This document shows positions 16,524 through 25,224 of a stretch of 64,000 bases of DNA, piece after piece. The position numbers were made by a program, and so were the translations under genes. Each line of letters starts with the position of its first letter. The first letter of the stretch is position 1. This stretch comes from UBA1141 sp963665155 (GTDB lineage Bacteria; Chloroflexota; Dehalococcoidia; Lucifugimonadales; UBA3495), in NCBI GenBank assembly GCA_963665155.2, contig OY761986.2:1302001-1366000 (forward strand), in the 5' to 3' direction. Below the pieces are notes generated by a model, which made no database searches, was not told the origin of the DNA, and was given only the letters and a program-made list of their open reading frames with translations.

Positions 16524-16885
16524 TCCGTGATTATAAATCGTGCTTAACTAAGAAATTAACGGCATTCCCCACTTTCAAGCCAGGCACAGGGGGTCTCGAA
16601 GATATCGGGCCCCCCATATACTTGCGGCTGAATAGGGTGGTTGATAACATTCATCTATCAGTAGTGAAGCTATCTGGGGAGTGAAAAGCGATCTAGGCAG
16701 TTCAGCTAAGCCGCCAAACTTCATCTGTTGTGAAACTCGTTGAGTACCCGGGTTGAGTAGCATCCAGGCGTCGACTGAACCATAGAACCGTGACCCGTAG
16801 AACCGTCGGCACGGCTCAACCAGACCTGCGGTTGAAGCTCTTCGGCGTTTTTGCCCATTAAACTAGAATTCATGCGGGACATTTT
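16524..16885. other. intergenic region before ribD, no riboswitch seen
   Basis: No gene is recognised in these 362 bases. I looked for the conserved FMN (RFN) riboswitch segments expected before a riboflavin operon and did not find them. Several short inverted repeats exist, none compelling. Confidence 0.5.
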
Positions 16886-17998
16886 GTGAACCAAGCGCAG
16901 TGCGACCATATGACAAGGGCCATCGGCCTGGCCAAGGCGGCTCTCGGTACCACCAGCCCAAATCCAGCCGTGGGCGCTGTAATAGTCCATGACGGCGTGG
17001 AAATCGGATCCGGCTTTACATTGCCACCAGGCCAAAGGCATGCTGAAATAGGCGCATTGGAACAGGCTGGCGAAGCTTCCCGTGGGTCAACCCTATTCAC
17101 CACGCTGGAACCCTGCTGCAACTACGGTCGCACACCGCCTTGCACCCGGTCCATAATTAACGCCGGGGTTAAACGGGTTCGTGTGGCCGTGATCGACCCC
17201 AATCCCAACGTTTCCGGCAAAGGCTGCGAAGAACTCCGGTCCGCTGGTATTGAGGTGTTGATTGACGATGGGCCTCAGGAGGCATTGGATCTGTACGAAG
17301 GGTTCGCCAAGCACATAACGACCGGGATGCCCTTCGTCAGCGCCAAGTTCGCAATGAGCCTTGACGGTAAAATCGCCACCCGGACCGGGGACTCAAAGTG
17401 GGTCACTGGGCCGGATGCCCGTCTCCACGTGCAAGACATGCGAAGGCAAAGTGATGCTATATTAGTCGGGATAAACACGGTGTTGGCCGACGACCCAATG
17501 CTCACAGTCCGAGACGGGGATGAACGACCGCTGACCCACCAACCCATGAGGGTGATCGTAGATAGCCGGTGCCGCACCCCAGCCAGCGCCCAATTGTTGG
17601 GTCAACCTGGTACAACCTTGATCGCCTCTCTGGAAACCGCTCCAAAACAGAATGTGGCCTTGCTGGAGCAGGCTGGCGCCGAAGTGATACTGCTGCCTTC
17701 GGACAACGCTGGAAGAGTCGCAATGCGAACCCTTCTGGAAGAATTGGGACGCAGAGGGGTAGTCAACCTGATGGTTGAGGGAGGAGGCTCGGTTCTCGGC
17801 TCCCTCTTTGACGCCGCGCTTGTGGACAAAGTCCACGCTTTTATTGCGCCGGTGATTATTGGAGGGAAAGACGCCGATTCCCCAGTGGAAGGCCAAGGTA
17901 TCGAGTTCATGAAGCAAGGCTGGAAGATAAACCGGCCCAGCCTGCGGGCCATCGGACCGGACTGGCTGGTAGTCGGATATCCGGCCTTAATAGCTTAA
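16886..17998 (+). CDS. ribD: riboflavin biosynthesis deaminase/reductase
   Basis: This bifunctional enzyme carries out two early steps of riboflavin synthesis: deamination of the pyrimidine ring, then NADPH reduction of the ribosyl side chain. Its 370 residues are normal. The deaminase part (residues 1-150) shows T-S-P-N-P-A-V-G, the zinc motif H-A-E, and P-C-C-N-Y-G-R-T-P-P-C. The reductase part begins around A-K-F-A-M-S-L-D-G-K and shows V-T-G-P-D-A-R, V-D-S-R-C-R-T and E-G-G-G. The GTG at 16886 is the start that fits the family N-terminus. ribE follows 19 bp later and ribBA 43 bp after that, so the three form an operon. Confidence 0.96.
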   Translation: MNQAQCDHMTRAIGLAKAALGTTSPNPAVGAVIVHDGVEIGSGFTLPPGQRHAEIGALEQAGEASRGSTLFTTLEPCCNYGRTPPCTRSIINAGVKRVRVAVIDPNPNVSGKGCEELRSAGIEVLIDDGPQEALDLYEGFAKHITTGMPFVSAKFAMSLDGKIATRTGDSKWVTGPDARLHVQDMRRQSDAILVGINTVLADDPMLTVRDGDERPLTHQPMRVIVDSRCRTPASAQLLGQPGTTLIASLETAPKQNVALLEQAGAEVILLPSDNAGRVAMRTLLEELGRRGVVNLMVEGGGSVLGSLFDAALVDKVHAFIAPVIIGGKDADSPVEGQGIEFMKQGWKINRPSLRAIGPDWLVVGYPALIA

Positions 17999-18017
17999 AC
18001 ATAAAGCGAGCGTAGAG

Positions 18018-18614
18018 TTGTTTACAGGAATAGTCGAAGAAGTAGGATCGGTAATCCAACTAGAGGATTACCGGATGAGCGTGCAGGCCGACCTAGTCAT
18101 GGAAGGGTTGAAGCTGGGAGACAGCATTGCTGTCAATGGTGCCTGCCTGACGGTGGTTGCCCTAGGCGCAAAAGAATTCAGCGTTGATCTATCTCCCGAA
18201 ACCCTTCGGCGCACCTCCATCGGGGATCTTTCTCCGAGCCATTCGGTAAACCTGGAACGGCCACTGGCGGTGAGCGACCGATTGGGAGGCCACATTGTCC
18301 AAGGCCATGTGGACGCCACGGGTCGACTGACCTCAACCAAGCCTGAAGCCGATTGCGTAATTTTGCGCATCCGCTGCCCGAAGCGTATGATGCGATACAT
18401 TGTCGAGAAAGGGTTCATCACAGTTGACGGCATTAGCCTCACCGTGGTAAAAAAGAATACTTCATCCTTCACACTATCAGTCATTCCCTATACACTAGAA
18501 CATACAAACCTCAAAGATAAGGTTCCGGGGAACCGGGTCAATCTGGAATCGGATATAGTTGCCAAGTATATCGAAAGCTTACTCGACGAAAGCCTTATTG
18601 GCCGGGGAAGCTAA
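18018..18614 (+). CDS. ribE: riboflavin synthase, alpha subunit
   Basis: The enzyme dismutates two molecules of 6,7-dimethyl-8-ribityllumazine to riboflavin. The 198 residues contain the two tandem lumazine-binding domains. The first opens with F-T-G-I-V-E-E-V-G and contains N-G-A-C-L-T-V; the second has G-H-I-V-Q-G-H-V-D and D-G-I-S-L-T-V. The TTG start at 18018 gives the invariant Met-Phe-Thr-Gly N-terminus. It sits between ribD and ribBA. The lumazine synthase gene (ribH), which makes its substrate, is not in the window. Some databases call this gene ribC or ribB. Confidence 0.96.
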   Translation: MFTGIVEEVGSVIQLEDYRMSVQADLVMEGLKLGDSIAVNGACLTVVALGAKEFSVDLSPETLRRTSIGDLSPSHSVNLERPLAVSDRLGGHIVQGHVDATGRLTSTKPEADCVILRIRCPKRMMRYIVEKGFITVDGISLTVVKKNTSSFTLSVIPYTLEHTNLKDKVPGNRVNLESDIVAKYIESLLDESLIGRGS

Positions 18615-18657
18615 CATTTCTTGGCAACGATAATTCGCTAGGGGGAAGGAAACAGAT

Positions 18658-19863
18658 ATGCCTCTTTGTAGCTTGGAAGAAGCCCTAGAGGACCTAAGAG
18701 CAGGTAAGTTCGTCATCGTAGTCGATGACGAACAGCGGGAAAACGAAGGAGACTTGGTCATTGCCGCCGAGAAAATGACGGTCGATGCGGTCAACTTCGT
18801 GGTGACCCATGCTAGGGGCCTACTATGCATGCCCGTCTTGGGCGAGCGGCTTGATGAACTGGACATGCCGCTGATGATCACCGAAAACGCGTTCCAGAAG
18901 AGTCAGACCGCATTTACTGTGTCGGTGGACTACAAGATAGGCACCACCACCGGGATTTCGGCAGGCGACCGGGCTGCCACGGTTTTAGCCATGATCGACC
19001 CCGAAGCCCGTCCCAGTGAATTTACCCGGCCAGGCCATTTGTTCCCTCTGCGTTATCATCCCGGGGGAGTATTGGCGCGGGCCGGGCACACCGAAGCCAT
19101 CATCGACATGTGCAATCTGGCCGGGATGTATCCCGCCGGGGTGGTGTGCGAAATAATGAACGAAGACGGTTCCATGTCCCGCTTGCCGGACTTGGAGGTC
19201 TTTGCCAAAGTCCATGACCTGAAAATTCTCAGTATTGCCCAGATTATCGCTCACCGCCGAAGGCATGAGCGCCTGGTTGAGCGGGTTGCCGAGGCCCGCC
19301 TCCCCACCCGGTACGGCAACTTCAAAGCCATCGCTTACAAAAGCGAGGTAGATGCTGGCGAGCACATCGCTCTGACCATGGGGGAATGGACCAAAGATGA
19401 TCCAGTGCTGGTCCGAATCCACTCCGAATGCCTGACAGGTGATGTCTTCGGTAGCCTTCGTTGCGACTGCGGCGAGCAGATTGAAATGGCGCTGAAGATT
19501 TTGGCCGAGGAAGGCACAGGCGTATTCTTGTACATGCGGCAAGAGGGCCGCGGAATCGGCCTGCACAACAAGATCAAGGCCTACTCTCTGCAAGACAGCG
19601 GCTTGGACACGGTGGAGGCAAACACTTCACTGGGGTTTGAGCCCGATCTTCGCCACTACGGTGTTGGCGCTCAAATTCTCCAAGACCTGGGGGTCAAGAA
19701 GCTACGGCTGTTAACCAATAATCCCAGGAAGGTGGTCGGACTTTCCGGATTCGACCTGGAAATTGTGGACCGGATGCCCGTTGAAGCGTCAGTAACCGAC
19801 GAGAACCGCACGTATATGGAGACTAAAAAGGCTCGCATGGGGCACATTCTGGGCAACTGTTAG
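18658..19863 (+). CDS. ribBA: bifunctional DHBP synthase / GTP cyclohydrolase II
   Basis: This enzyme supplies both precursors of riboflavin. The N-terminal half (residues 1-200) makes 3,4-dihydroxy-2-butanone 4-phosphate from ribulose 5-phosphate and shows D-D-E-Q-R-E-N-E-G-D and R-P-G-H-L-F-P-L-R. The C-terminal half is GTP cyclohydrolase II, with the zinc ligands C-L-T-G-D-V-F-G-S-L-R-C-D-C and R-Q-E-G-R-G-I-G-L, then N-N-P-R-K. The 401 residues match the family. A good ribosome-binding site (GGGGGAAGGA) lies upstream. It is the last gene of the rib operon, and a 14-bp-stem terminator follows at 19930. Confidence 0.97.
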   Translation: MPLCSLEEALEDLRAGKFVIVVDDEQRENEGDLVIAAEKMTVDAVNFVVTHARGLLCMPVLGERLDELDMPLMITENAFQKSQTAFTVSVDYKIGTTTGISAGDRAATVLAMIDPEARPSEFTRPGHLFPLRYHPGGVLARAGHTEAIIDMCNLAGMYPAGVVCEIMNEDGSMSRLPDLEVFAKVHDLKILSIAQIIAHRRRHERLVERVAEARLPTRYGNFKAIAYKSEVDAGEHIALTMGEWTKDDPVLVRIHSECLTGDVFGSLRCDCGEQIEMALKILAEEGTGVFLYMRQEGRGIGLHNKIKAYSLQDSGLDTVEANTSLGFEPDLRHYGVGAQILQDLGVKKLRLLTNNPRKVVGLSGFDLEIVDRMPVEASVTDENRTYMETKKARMGHILGNC

Positions 19864-19928
19864 AGCCTAGACCTTCACAAAATAAATTCGGCAGATGTAA
19901 CTCATTAAATAATTTCAGTGGATAAAAT

Positions 19929-19961
19929 TAGGGGCGTCCCGGCTGAGCCGGGACGCCCCTA
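19929..19961. terminator. GC-rich hairpin between convergent ribBA and prfB
   Basis: AGGGGCGTCCCGGC and GCCGGGACGCCCCT form a perfect 14-bp stem with a 3-base loop. It lies between the convergent ends of ribBA and prfB and could stop both. A long T-run is absent, so it is a weaker intrinsic terminator than the stem suggests. Confidence 0.6.
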
Positions 19962-20012
19962 CGCTTTGCGTCACATTCTATCGTCTTTCCGTTGTCGTCA
20001 CGCTTGTTCCGG

Positions 20013-21114
20013 TTAGTCGCTGCCTACCCTAGACATTAGATAAGCCTGGATAAAAGGACCCAGATCGCCATCCAGAACCTTGTCCGGGTTCGTGCTCTGG
20101 TGGTTGGTCCGGTGGTCCTTCACCGATTTATATGGATGCAACACGTAACTTCGGATCTGGTTGCCCCATTCCGGATTAACTCTCTCCCCCTTCATCTTGG
20201 CCACTTCTTGGGCCCGCTCTTCATTCTGACGGACCAGCAGGCGAGCGCGAAGGATGCGCATTGCGAATTCCCGATTTTGGTGTTGGGACCTCTCGTTCTG
20301 GCAGTTTATGACTATTCCCGAAGGAACGTGGGTTAAACGGACCGCTGAAGCAACTTTCTGGACGTTCTGTCCGCCGGGTCCGCTGGACCTGAAGAAATCT
20401 AGCTTTATGTCCTCCGACCTGACTGTAACCTCCGCCTCTTCCTCGGAGGACGGCATAACCTCGACCACCGCAAAGGACGTATGTCTCAGGTGGTTGGGAT
20501 CAAATGGCGAGAGACGCACTAACCTGTGAACTCCACGCTCGGTAGCCAGAAGGCCGAAGGCATACTGGCCGCTAACCTCCAGTGTGGCGCTACGCAGCCC
20601 TGCCTCATCCCCGTAGGACAGATCCATCACTTCCACGGGCCGATGAGTGGTTTCAGCCCACCTGGTGTACATTCGAACCAGCATTTCGGCCCAGTCTTGG
20701 GAATCCGTGCCTCCTGCGCCGGGTTGAATCGTAACTATCGCGGACCTGTCGTCATAATTCCCGGACAGGGTGAGGTTAATCTCCTCCTCAGTCAGGATAC
20801 CGGCGATGTCTTCTCCTTCCTTTTCCAGTTCCTCGGTTAGTGAGCTATCATCCTCTTCCAGTGCAAGCTCAACCAACTCCAGCAGGTTTTTGGAGCGCTC
20901 CTGCAGGTTCCGCCACAACTCCACCGTGTCTTTCAAGCGGCCAAGGTGACGCATCTTGCGCTGGGCTTCCCGTGAATCGTCCCAGAACCCAGGAGCAGCC
21001 GATTCCAACTCCAATTGAGCTATGGCTTTTTCTTTTTCCGGGAGGTCAAAGACGCTCCACCACGGAAACAATTTTCTTGTTGATCGCTGTCTGGTCGTTT
21101 CTTAGCTGTTCCAA
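20013..21114 (-). CDS. prfB: peptide chain release factor 2 (programmed +1 frameshift)
   Basis: RF2 ends translation at UGA and UAA. The gene reads from a TTG at 21114 (with AAAGGCGG upstream) for 22 codons to an in-frame TGA at 21048-21046. A +1 shift at CTT-TGA-C continues the frame at 21047 through to 20013. The joined protein has about 367 residues, normal for RF2. Landmarks are P-G-F-W-D-D, the catalytic G-G-Q loop within R-S-S-G-P-G-G-Q-N-V-Q-K, and the C-terminal D-H-R-T-N segment. The canonical stop-codon-recognition motif S-P-F is visible as L-S-P-F-D. Without joining the frames the first 22 codons would be missed. The frameshift makes RF2 level self-limiting. Confidence 0.93.
21045..21063 (-). 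promoter_or_regulatory. prfB recoding site (Shine-Dalgarno-like GGTGGAG plus CTT-TGA-C)
   Basis: In coding orientation the site reads GTG-GTG-GAG-CGT-CTT-TGA-C. The slippery CTT, the TGA stop and the following C are the canonical RF2 signal. The Shine-Dalgarno-like GGTGGAG ends three bases before CTT, the same spacing as the AGGGGG-TAT-CTT-TGA-C of E. coli. Confidence 0.9.
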
Positions 21115-21331
21115 CTGATCACCGCCTTTTAATTAATTGGCCAGGAATTGGCCAGCGGACCAATTTCGGCCCGTAGACATTTAACCACAATACGGCTGAG
21201 ACGTGGCTAAATTAGCACTGTAAACGCAGCCTAGGTTATCTAATTATATCAAATTAGCATCGCGGGCTCGTGACCTGGGTCGGAGGTCTCTGCCCTAAGT
21301 CGTATTAAAGGGTGACATAGCCAAGCGTAAT

Positions 21332-21383
21332 GTGAGCCCTAATTCAATCTCAATGTAGGTTCTGAGATTGAATTAGGGCTCAC
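21332..21383. repeat. perfect 21-bp inverted repeat
   Basis: GTGAGCCCTAATTCAATCTCA (arms 21332-21352 and 21363-21383) pairs perfectly across a 10-base loop. It lies 36 bp beyond the end of the minus-strand Axe1-like gene, in the 300-bp gap before prfB. No T-run follows on either strand, so it may be a palindromic repeat element and not a simple terminator. Confidence 0.85.
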
Positions 21384-21419
21384 GAAAATCGGACTAGCTA
21401 TGGGGTAATGGGAAAATTG

Positions 21420-22319
21420 CTAGGCTATTCCCAAATGCTCTCTGAGCCAAGCACCACGCACTTGACTGTGCTCGTGGCCTCCACCTTCGCTGGCGCCGTC
21501 GTAAACCCGCAAGTCACACTGGGGCAGGAGGCGGGCCAGCTCCTGTCCAATCGCTATCGGGCATTGGCCGCGATCCCTCTGCCCGAGGCTCAGTAGGACC
21601 GGGACATTAACTCTGGGAGCGATTTTTAGCGGGTCCAATGGGGCGGTGGAGGCCCGCACGGACTGTTCACGGTCTGGGTACAGCCGCAGGTAGTCCACCA
21701 ATTCCGCCAATGGGTAGGGCGGGTTGCCTTCCGTTGAAGAAGGATGCCCCAAGGTCAACGGCGTATCGGCAGCCACTGCGCTTACGGCAGGCCGAAGGGC
21801 GGCGGCGGCCAAAGCCAATGCCCCACCGAGGCCGGAGCCGGTCAATGCCACCGGGCCAAGATTGAATTGGCTTTGACCCAGAAGAACATCTATCGCCAGC
21901 AGGGCGTCGCTAAATACCCGTCGCATCACGAAGTTTTCCGGCTGGTCGATAGACTCGGTGAGCAACCCAGGATAACTGGCCTGAAACTTCTGGTCGCTAT
22001 TTCTTTGCCCACGGTGGGTCGGGTTCATAACCACGGCGTGCTGACGCAATGGCGTGTAAACAACATCGTGGACGCTGGTGTAGTCGGGCATGCGCACCAG
22101 AGCTGGAATTTTCTCTCCACCGGTTTGCAAAGGGACTGACAGCCAAGAAAACAGCCGGTGACCATCGGCGCTGTTGTACCGCATTTGATAAACGGTCCAC
22201 TCAGGTTGGGAGTAGAACGAGTCCGGTTCTAAACTCAGGTCCAAACTCTGCTCCGATAATGCGTTCGACAACTCGCGGTCAAGACCGTCCCAAAATTCGT
22301 CAAATTCAGGTTGTGTCAT
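21420..22319 (-). CDS. Axe1-like acetyl-esterase-family protein with altered nucleophile motif
   Basis: This 299-residue alpha/beta hydrolase of the acetyl xylan esterase (Axe1)/cephalosporin deacetylase type is a paralogue of the gene just upstream. Conserved features are F-D-E-F-W-D-G at the N-terminus, N-P-T-H-R-G-Q-R-N-S, S-Y-P-G-L-L-T-E-S-I-D, and candidate Asp (Q-R-D-R-G) and His (G-G-H-E-H). The nucleophile elbow, G-T-S-Q-G-G in the paralogue, is G-S-G-L-G-G here, so the Ser is one residue early and Gly occupies the catalytic position. ATG 22319 overlaps the stop of the upstream gene (ATGA), indicating translational coupling. The substrate is unknown. Confidence 0.82.
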   Translation of the reverse strand: MTQPEFDEFWDGLDRELSNALSEQSLDLSLEPDSFYSQPEWTVYQMRYNSADGHRLFSWLSVPLQTGGEKIPALVRMPDYTSVHDVVYTPLRQHAVVMNPTHRGQRNSDQKFQASYPGLLTESIDQPENFVMRRVFSDALLAIDVLLGQSQFNLGPVALTGSGLGGALALAAAALRPAVSAVAADTPLTLGHPSSTEGNPPYPLAELVDYLRLYPDREQSVRASTAPLDPLKIAPRVNVPVLLSLGQRDRGQCPIAIGQELARLLPQCDLRVYDGASEGGGHEHSQVRGAWLREHLGIA

Positions 22320-23275
22320 AGAGAGACCTTCTGAGATTCGGAGGCATTTAGAGATGCGTTGATTTGGCTTTCCAGCCACTGGGTCTCTTTGGCCGGGTAG
22401 TCGTGGGCATTGCCGTGGCCTGAATTGGGAAACAACCACAATTCTTTGGGGCCGCCCAATCCTTGGTACGCCGCATAGCTGGTTTCAGGTGGGCAGACCT
22501 CGTCTTCCAAAGCGATTCCCACCACCATGGGGCATTTTATCCACTCGACGAAATTAACAGCGTCGAAGTACCGGAGGGTCTCCATCATCTGGGGGAGTTG
22601 ACCAGGGTTTGCCCTAGCGTAGCAACTCAGTTCGTCGTACGGATAGGACCGGAGCATTTTCATAGACTCGGGGAAGCAGCAGAGGAATGGGTATCCCGAG
22701 ACACCCCCTTTAATCTCGCTGCGGAGGGCGCTGGTTATCAGGGCCAGTCCGCCGCCCTGGCTGGTGCCACAGGCGTATATATTCTGGTGGTCCACTTCAG
22801 GACGGGATAGTAGAAAATCCACTCCCCGTACGCAGTCAGCGACCACTCCCCGGTAGCCATAGGTATCCCGGCTATCGATTCCGTGGGTCAGTAGTCCAGG
22901 GTAGCCTGGATTAAACTGGGAGTTGCTTCTTAGCTTGCCCCGGACCGCCACCATCAGGTGGATCACGCCCTTGGCCCCCCAGTCCCGGCGCAGGGATGGC
23001 TCGCCCTTGTATCCGGGCAGTTGGATGATTGCCGGAAAAGGTCCCTCGCCTTTAGTCGGGACGCTATACCACGTGGCAATCTCCAGGCCGTCCAGGCTGC
23101 GGTAGGTGGCCTGAGAAACCAGGACATCTTCGGTGTACCGCAACGGGTCCGGCAATATCTTGGGTTCCAAAGGAACTTGGGACACCTGCCCCATCAAGTC
23201 TTTCCAAAAATACTCGAAGTCGTCCGGTCGGGTAACCTGCGTAGCAAACTTTTCCAGGTCTTCTTTTGTGGCCAT
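22316..23275 (-). CDS. Axe1-like acetyl-esterase-family hydrolase
   Basis: This 319-residue hydrolase has the complete features of the Axe1/cephalosporin-C deacetylase group. They are an N-terminal F-E-Y-F-W-K-D, G-Y-K-G-E-P-S, P-G-L-L-T-H-G-I-D, the nucleophile motif C-G-T-S-Q-G-G, an Asp in A-L-E-D-E-V-C-P-P and a His in N-S-G-H-G-N. No signal peptide is visible, so it is probably cytoplasmic and acts on small acetylated or ester substrates. ATG 23275 follows AAAGGAC. The downstream gene, a paralogue with an altered nucleophile, overlaps its stop by 4 bp. The pair looks like a tandem duplication in which one copy has diverged. Confidence 0.87.
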   Translation of the reverse strand: MATKEDLEKFATQVTRPDDFEYFWKDLMGQVSQVPLEPKILPDPLRYTEDVLVSQATYRSLDGLEIATWYSVPTKGEGPFPAIIQLPGYKGEPSLRRDWGAKGVIHLMVAVRGKLRSNSQFNPGYPGLLTHGIDSRDTYGYRGVVADCVRGVDFLLSRPEVDHQNIYACGTSQGGGLALITSALRSEIKGGVSGYPFLCCFPESMKMLRSYPYDELSCYARANPGQLPQMMETLRYFDAVNFVEWIKCPMVVGIALEDEVCPPETSYAAYQGLGGPKELWLFPNSGHGNAHDYPAKETQWLESQINASLNASESQKVSL

Positions 23276-23485
23276 AATAATGTCCTTTGAAACCTAATTT
23301 TCGGGCTTACGCGGCAGCGAAATATTGGGTTCGTCAGCTTGTGGGAAACATACCTACTGGCTCCACAGGTGTCAAGCAGGGATATCCGATAGCAGCAACG
23401 GTCCTAACCGAAGGTAATATCGCTTGGGCTCGCACCGCATCTAACACTATGCCACGACTGCCAATCTATGATCGAGATTATTAAC

Positions 23486-23980
23486 ATGAAAGTTAAGCTG
23501 GCCGACCAATCGGTGATAATCAAAGCGCCACGACCCCTCGTTTTCCAAATGTTCTCTTCTTTCGGAAGAGAAAAACCTCCGCGGGAGGCGGACCTACAAT
23601 CAGAAAAGAGCCGACCAAGCGAAACCGGCGAGGGCGCCAATGTGTTGGAAAGGGAAGGGAATCGCTTGCTAGTCGAGTTCACATCCCGCGACGGACGGAA
23701 AATCTACCGGACGCTGGAAGAAGTGCACCTGTATCCAGATGAGCGAATTACGTTTCGACATCTGAAAGGCCCGCTGCACCATGCCAGGGAAGAGTTCCGC
23801 TTGGACGTAGTGCCTGAAGGGACTCGCATCACCTACCAATGCCAGATTGAATGCCGCATGCCCTCCCTGCCCGGCATCGGCTGGCTGGTGGCCCTTGTGT
23901 ACGTTCGGCCCAAGTACGGCAGCGTGGTCAGACGCCACATGGGACTGCTAAAGGAGGCCGCTGAGTCCCCGAAACCTTGA
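23486..23980 (+). CDS. SRPBCC/START-like protein
   Basis: This is a 164-residue protein with the outline of the SRPBCC (Bet v1/polyketide cyclase) fold. An N-terminal strand resembles S-V-I-I-K-A-P-R-P-L-V-F-Q-M-F, and beta-rich sequence follows with R-I-T-F-R-H-L-K-G-P-L. A C-terminal helix follows G-W-L-V-A-L-V-Y-V-R. A polar segment of about 30 residues is inserted after the first helix. Such proteins bind hydrophobic ligands; the ligand cannot be told. ATG 23486 is chosen over ATG 23468 because the family motif begins soon after. The following 270 bases before plsY hold nothing I recognise. Confidence 0.6.
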   Translation: MKVKLADQSVIIKAPRPLVFQMFSSFGREKPPREADLQSEKSRPSETGEGANVLEREGNRLLVEFTSRDGRKIYRTLEEVHLYPDERITFRHLKGPLHHAREEFRLDVVPEGTRITYQCQIECRMPSLPGIGWLVALVYVRPKYGSVVRRHMGLLKEAAESPKP

Positions 23981-24250
23981 ACTCCTCGAACTCCTCGCTG
24001 CTTAAACACCACTCCTAACAACTTGTCCAACATCTCTGGAGTCGTTGGGGCAATTCTTCCTGATGTGTAATACGGAGGACAGTACTTCATCATTTCCGGG
24101 TGTTATCATTTATTCGGCCCCATCAAAATTGCCTGGCCAGACTGTGCCTTGTTTTGAAAGATCTCCGGCAAAAGATCTTCGGAGACGGATTTCGAGCCAA
24201 AGTATTCGGTCGAAAGGATTCGAGGACTCCTTCCCAGAGGTGGATACAAT

Positions 24251-24868
24251 TTGGACTGGGTTACGGCAATTTTGCTGGCTCTGGCCTCGTACCTGCTGGG
24301 CTCGATCCCCACAGCCTACATTCTGGTATACCTGGTCAGGGGGATCGACATCCGGGAGGTGGGTACCGGCAATGTCGGTGCTCTTAACGCATTCCACCAG
24401 GTTGGCCTAGCCGGTGGGCTAATCGTACTGGCGGCGGACGCCGGAAAAGGGGCTTTGGTCATGCTGGCCATCGGCTGGGCTGGAGCTCCCGAGTGGAGTG
24501 CATATCTGGGGGCGCCTCTGGTGGTGATTGGTCACAACTGGCCCGTGCTCCTGGGGTTTCGGGGCGGAAAAGGAGCCGCAGCCATATTCGGTATTTCTCT
24601 CGCGGCGCAACCCTTGGCCACCCTGGCAACCCTGGTACCTGTAGTGCTCTTGATCATCTTTTTCCGAAACGTGGTATGGAGTGCCCTTTTCGGGTTTGTG
24701 CTGCTAAACGTCATGTTGGTTGTTACTCAGCAAGGTGCCGAAGAGATTGCCCTGTGTGCGGGTCTGACAGCCGTCGTAATGGGCACCTACATATTGAGCG
24801 TCCGTAACCATATTATTGAGTCCGTAAAAACCCGGCAATGGCGGGAGTTGATTGCCGGGCTGGCCTGA
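24251..24868 (+). CDS. plsY: glycerol-3-phosphate acyltransferase PlsY-like membrane protein
   Basis: PlsY transfers acyl groups from acyl-phosphate to glycerol 3-phosphate, the first step of membrane lipid synthesis. The 205 residues contain about five to seven membrane helices. The family motifs are recognisable but variant: L-G-S-I-P-T-A-Y near the N-terminus, G-T-G-N-V-G-A-L-N-A (usually G-S-G-N-P-G-A-T-N), G-H-N-W-P-V-L-L-G-F-R-G-G-K-G-A-A (close to consensus), and a late R-N-H. The start is TTG 24251. The first motif differs enough that a distant paralogue is possible. Confidence 0.82.
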   Translation: MDWVTAILLALASYLLGSIPTAYILVYLVRGIDIREVGTGNVGALNAFHQVGLAGGLIVLAADAGKGALVMLAIGWAGAPEWSAYLGAPLVVIGHNWPVLLGFRGGKGAAAIFGISLAAQPLATLATLVPVVLLIIFFRNVVWSALFGFVLLNVMLVVTQQGAEEIALCAGLTAVVMGTYILSVRNHIIESVKTRQWRELIAGLA

Positions 24869-25224
24869 CACAGTGGAAAGTAACCTTGGCCTGCCATGGC
24901 AAAGACCGCCTCTTGCGTCGTCATCCGATGATTATCGGAGGTTGCACGCGCATGTGACCGGGATCGAATGCTTGCCAGAGCTTGGTGCACGTCGGGAATG
25001 CGCTTTGGTCCGCGGTTGCGAAAACGAGAGTCTTTCATTGCAATATTTGGCAACTTGTTTGCTGCCCGGCGATCTTTGGCAACTAGTTCTCTGCCCGGCG
25101 ATCTTTGGCAACTAGTTCTCTGCCCGGTAAGCTATAATGAATTCTCCAACTCGGCGACCCGGTTAGATCGACCAGATCGTCGGCTCAGACCGATTCGACA
25201 CTAAAATAATTAACAGGATTGAAA
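24869..25224. other. thrS leader region with 29-bp tandem repeat and -10-like TATAAT
   Basis: These 356 bases hold no recognised gene. A 29-bp tandem repeat lies at 25046-25132, and TATAAT follows at once at 25133-25138; no -35 sits at the right distance. I looked for a T-box leader (specifier loop and the AGGGUGGNACCGCG antiterminator motif) and did not see one. Confidence 0.5.
25046..25132. repeat. three 29-bp tandem repeats before thrS
   Basis: Copies lie at 25046-25074, 25075-25103 and 25104-25132. Each begins TTTGGCAACT and contains CTGCCCGG. The second and third differ only in the last few bases; the first differs in the middle. Each copy contains the -35-like hexamer TTGGCA. Confidence 0.92.

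Noticed and set aside
16524..16885. FMN riboswitch before ribD
   Set aside because: None of the conserved RFN segments could be found.
24869..25224. T-box leader before thrS
   Set aside because: No antiterminator consensus or clear terminator is present.
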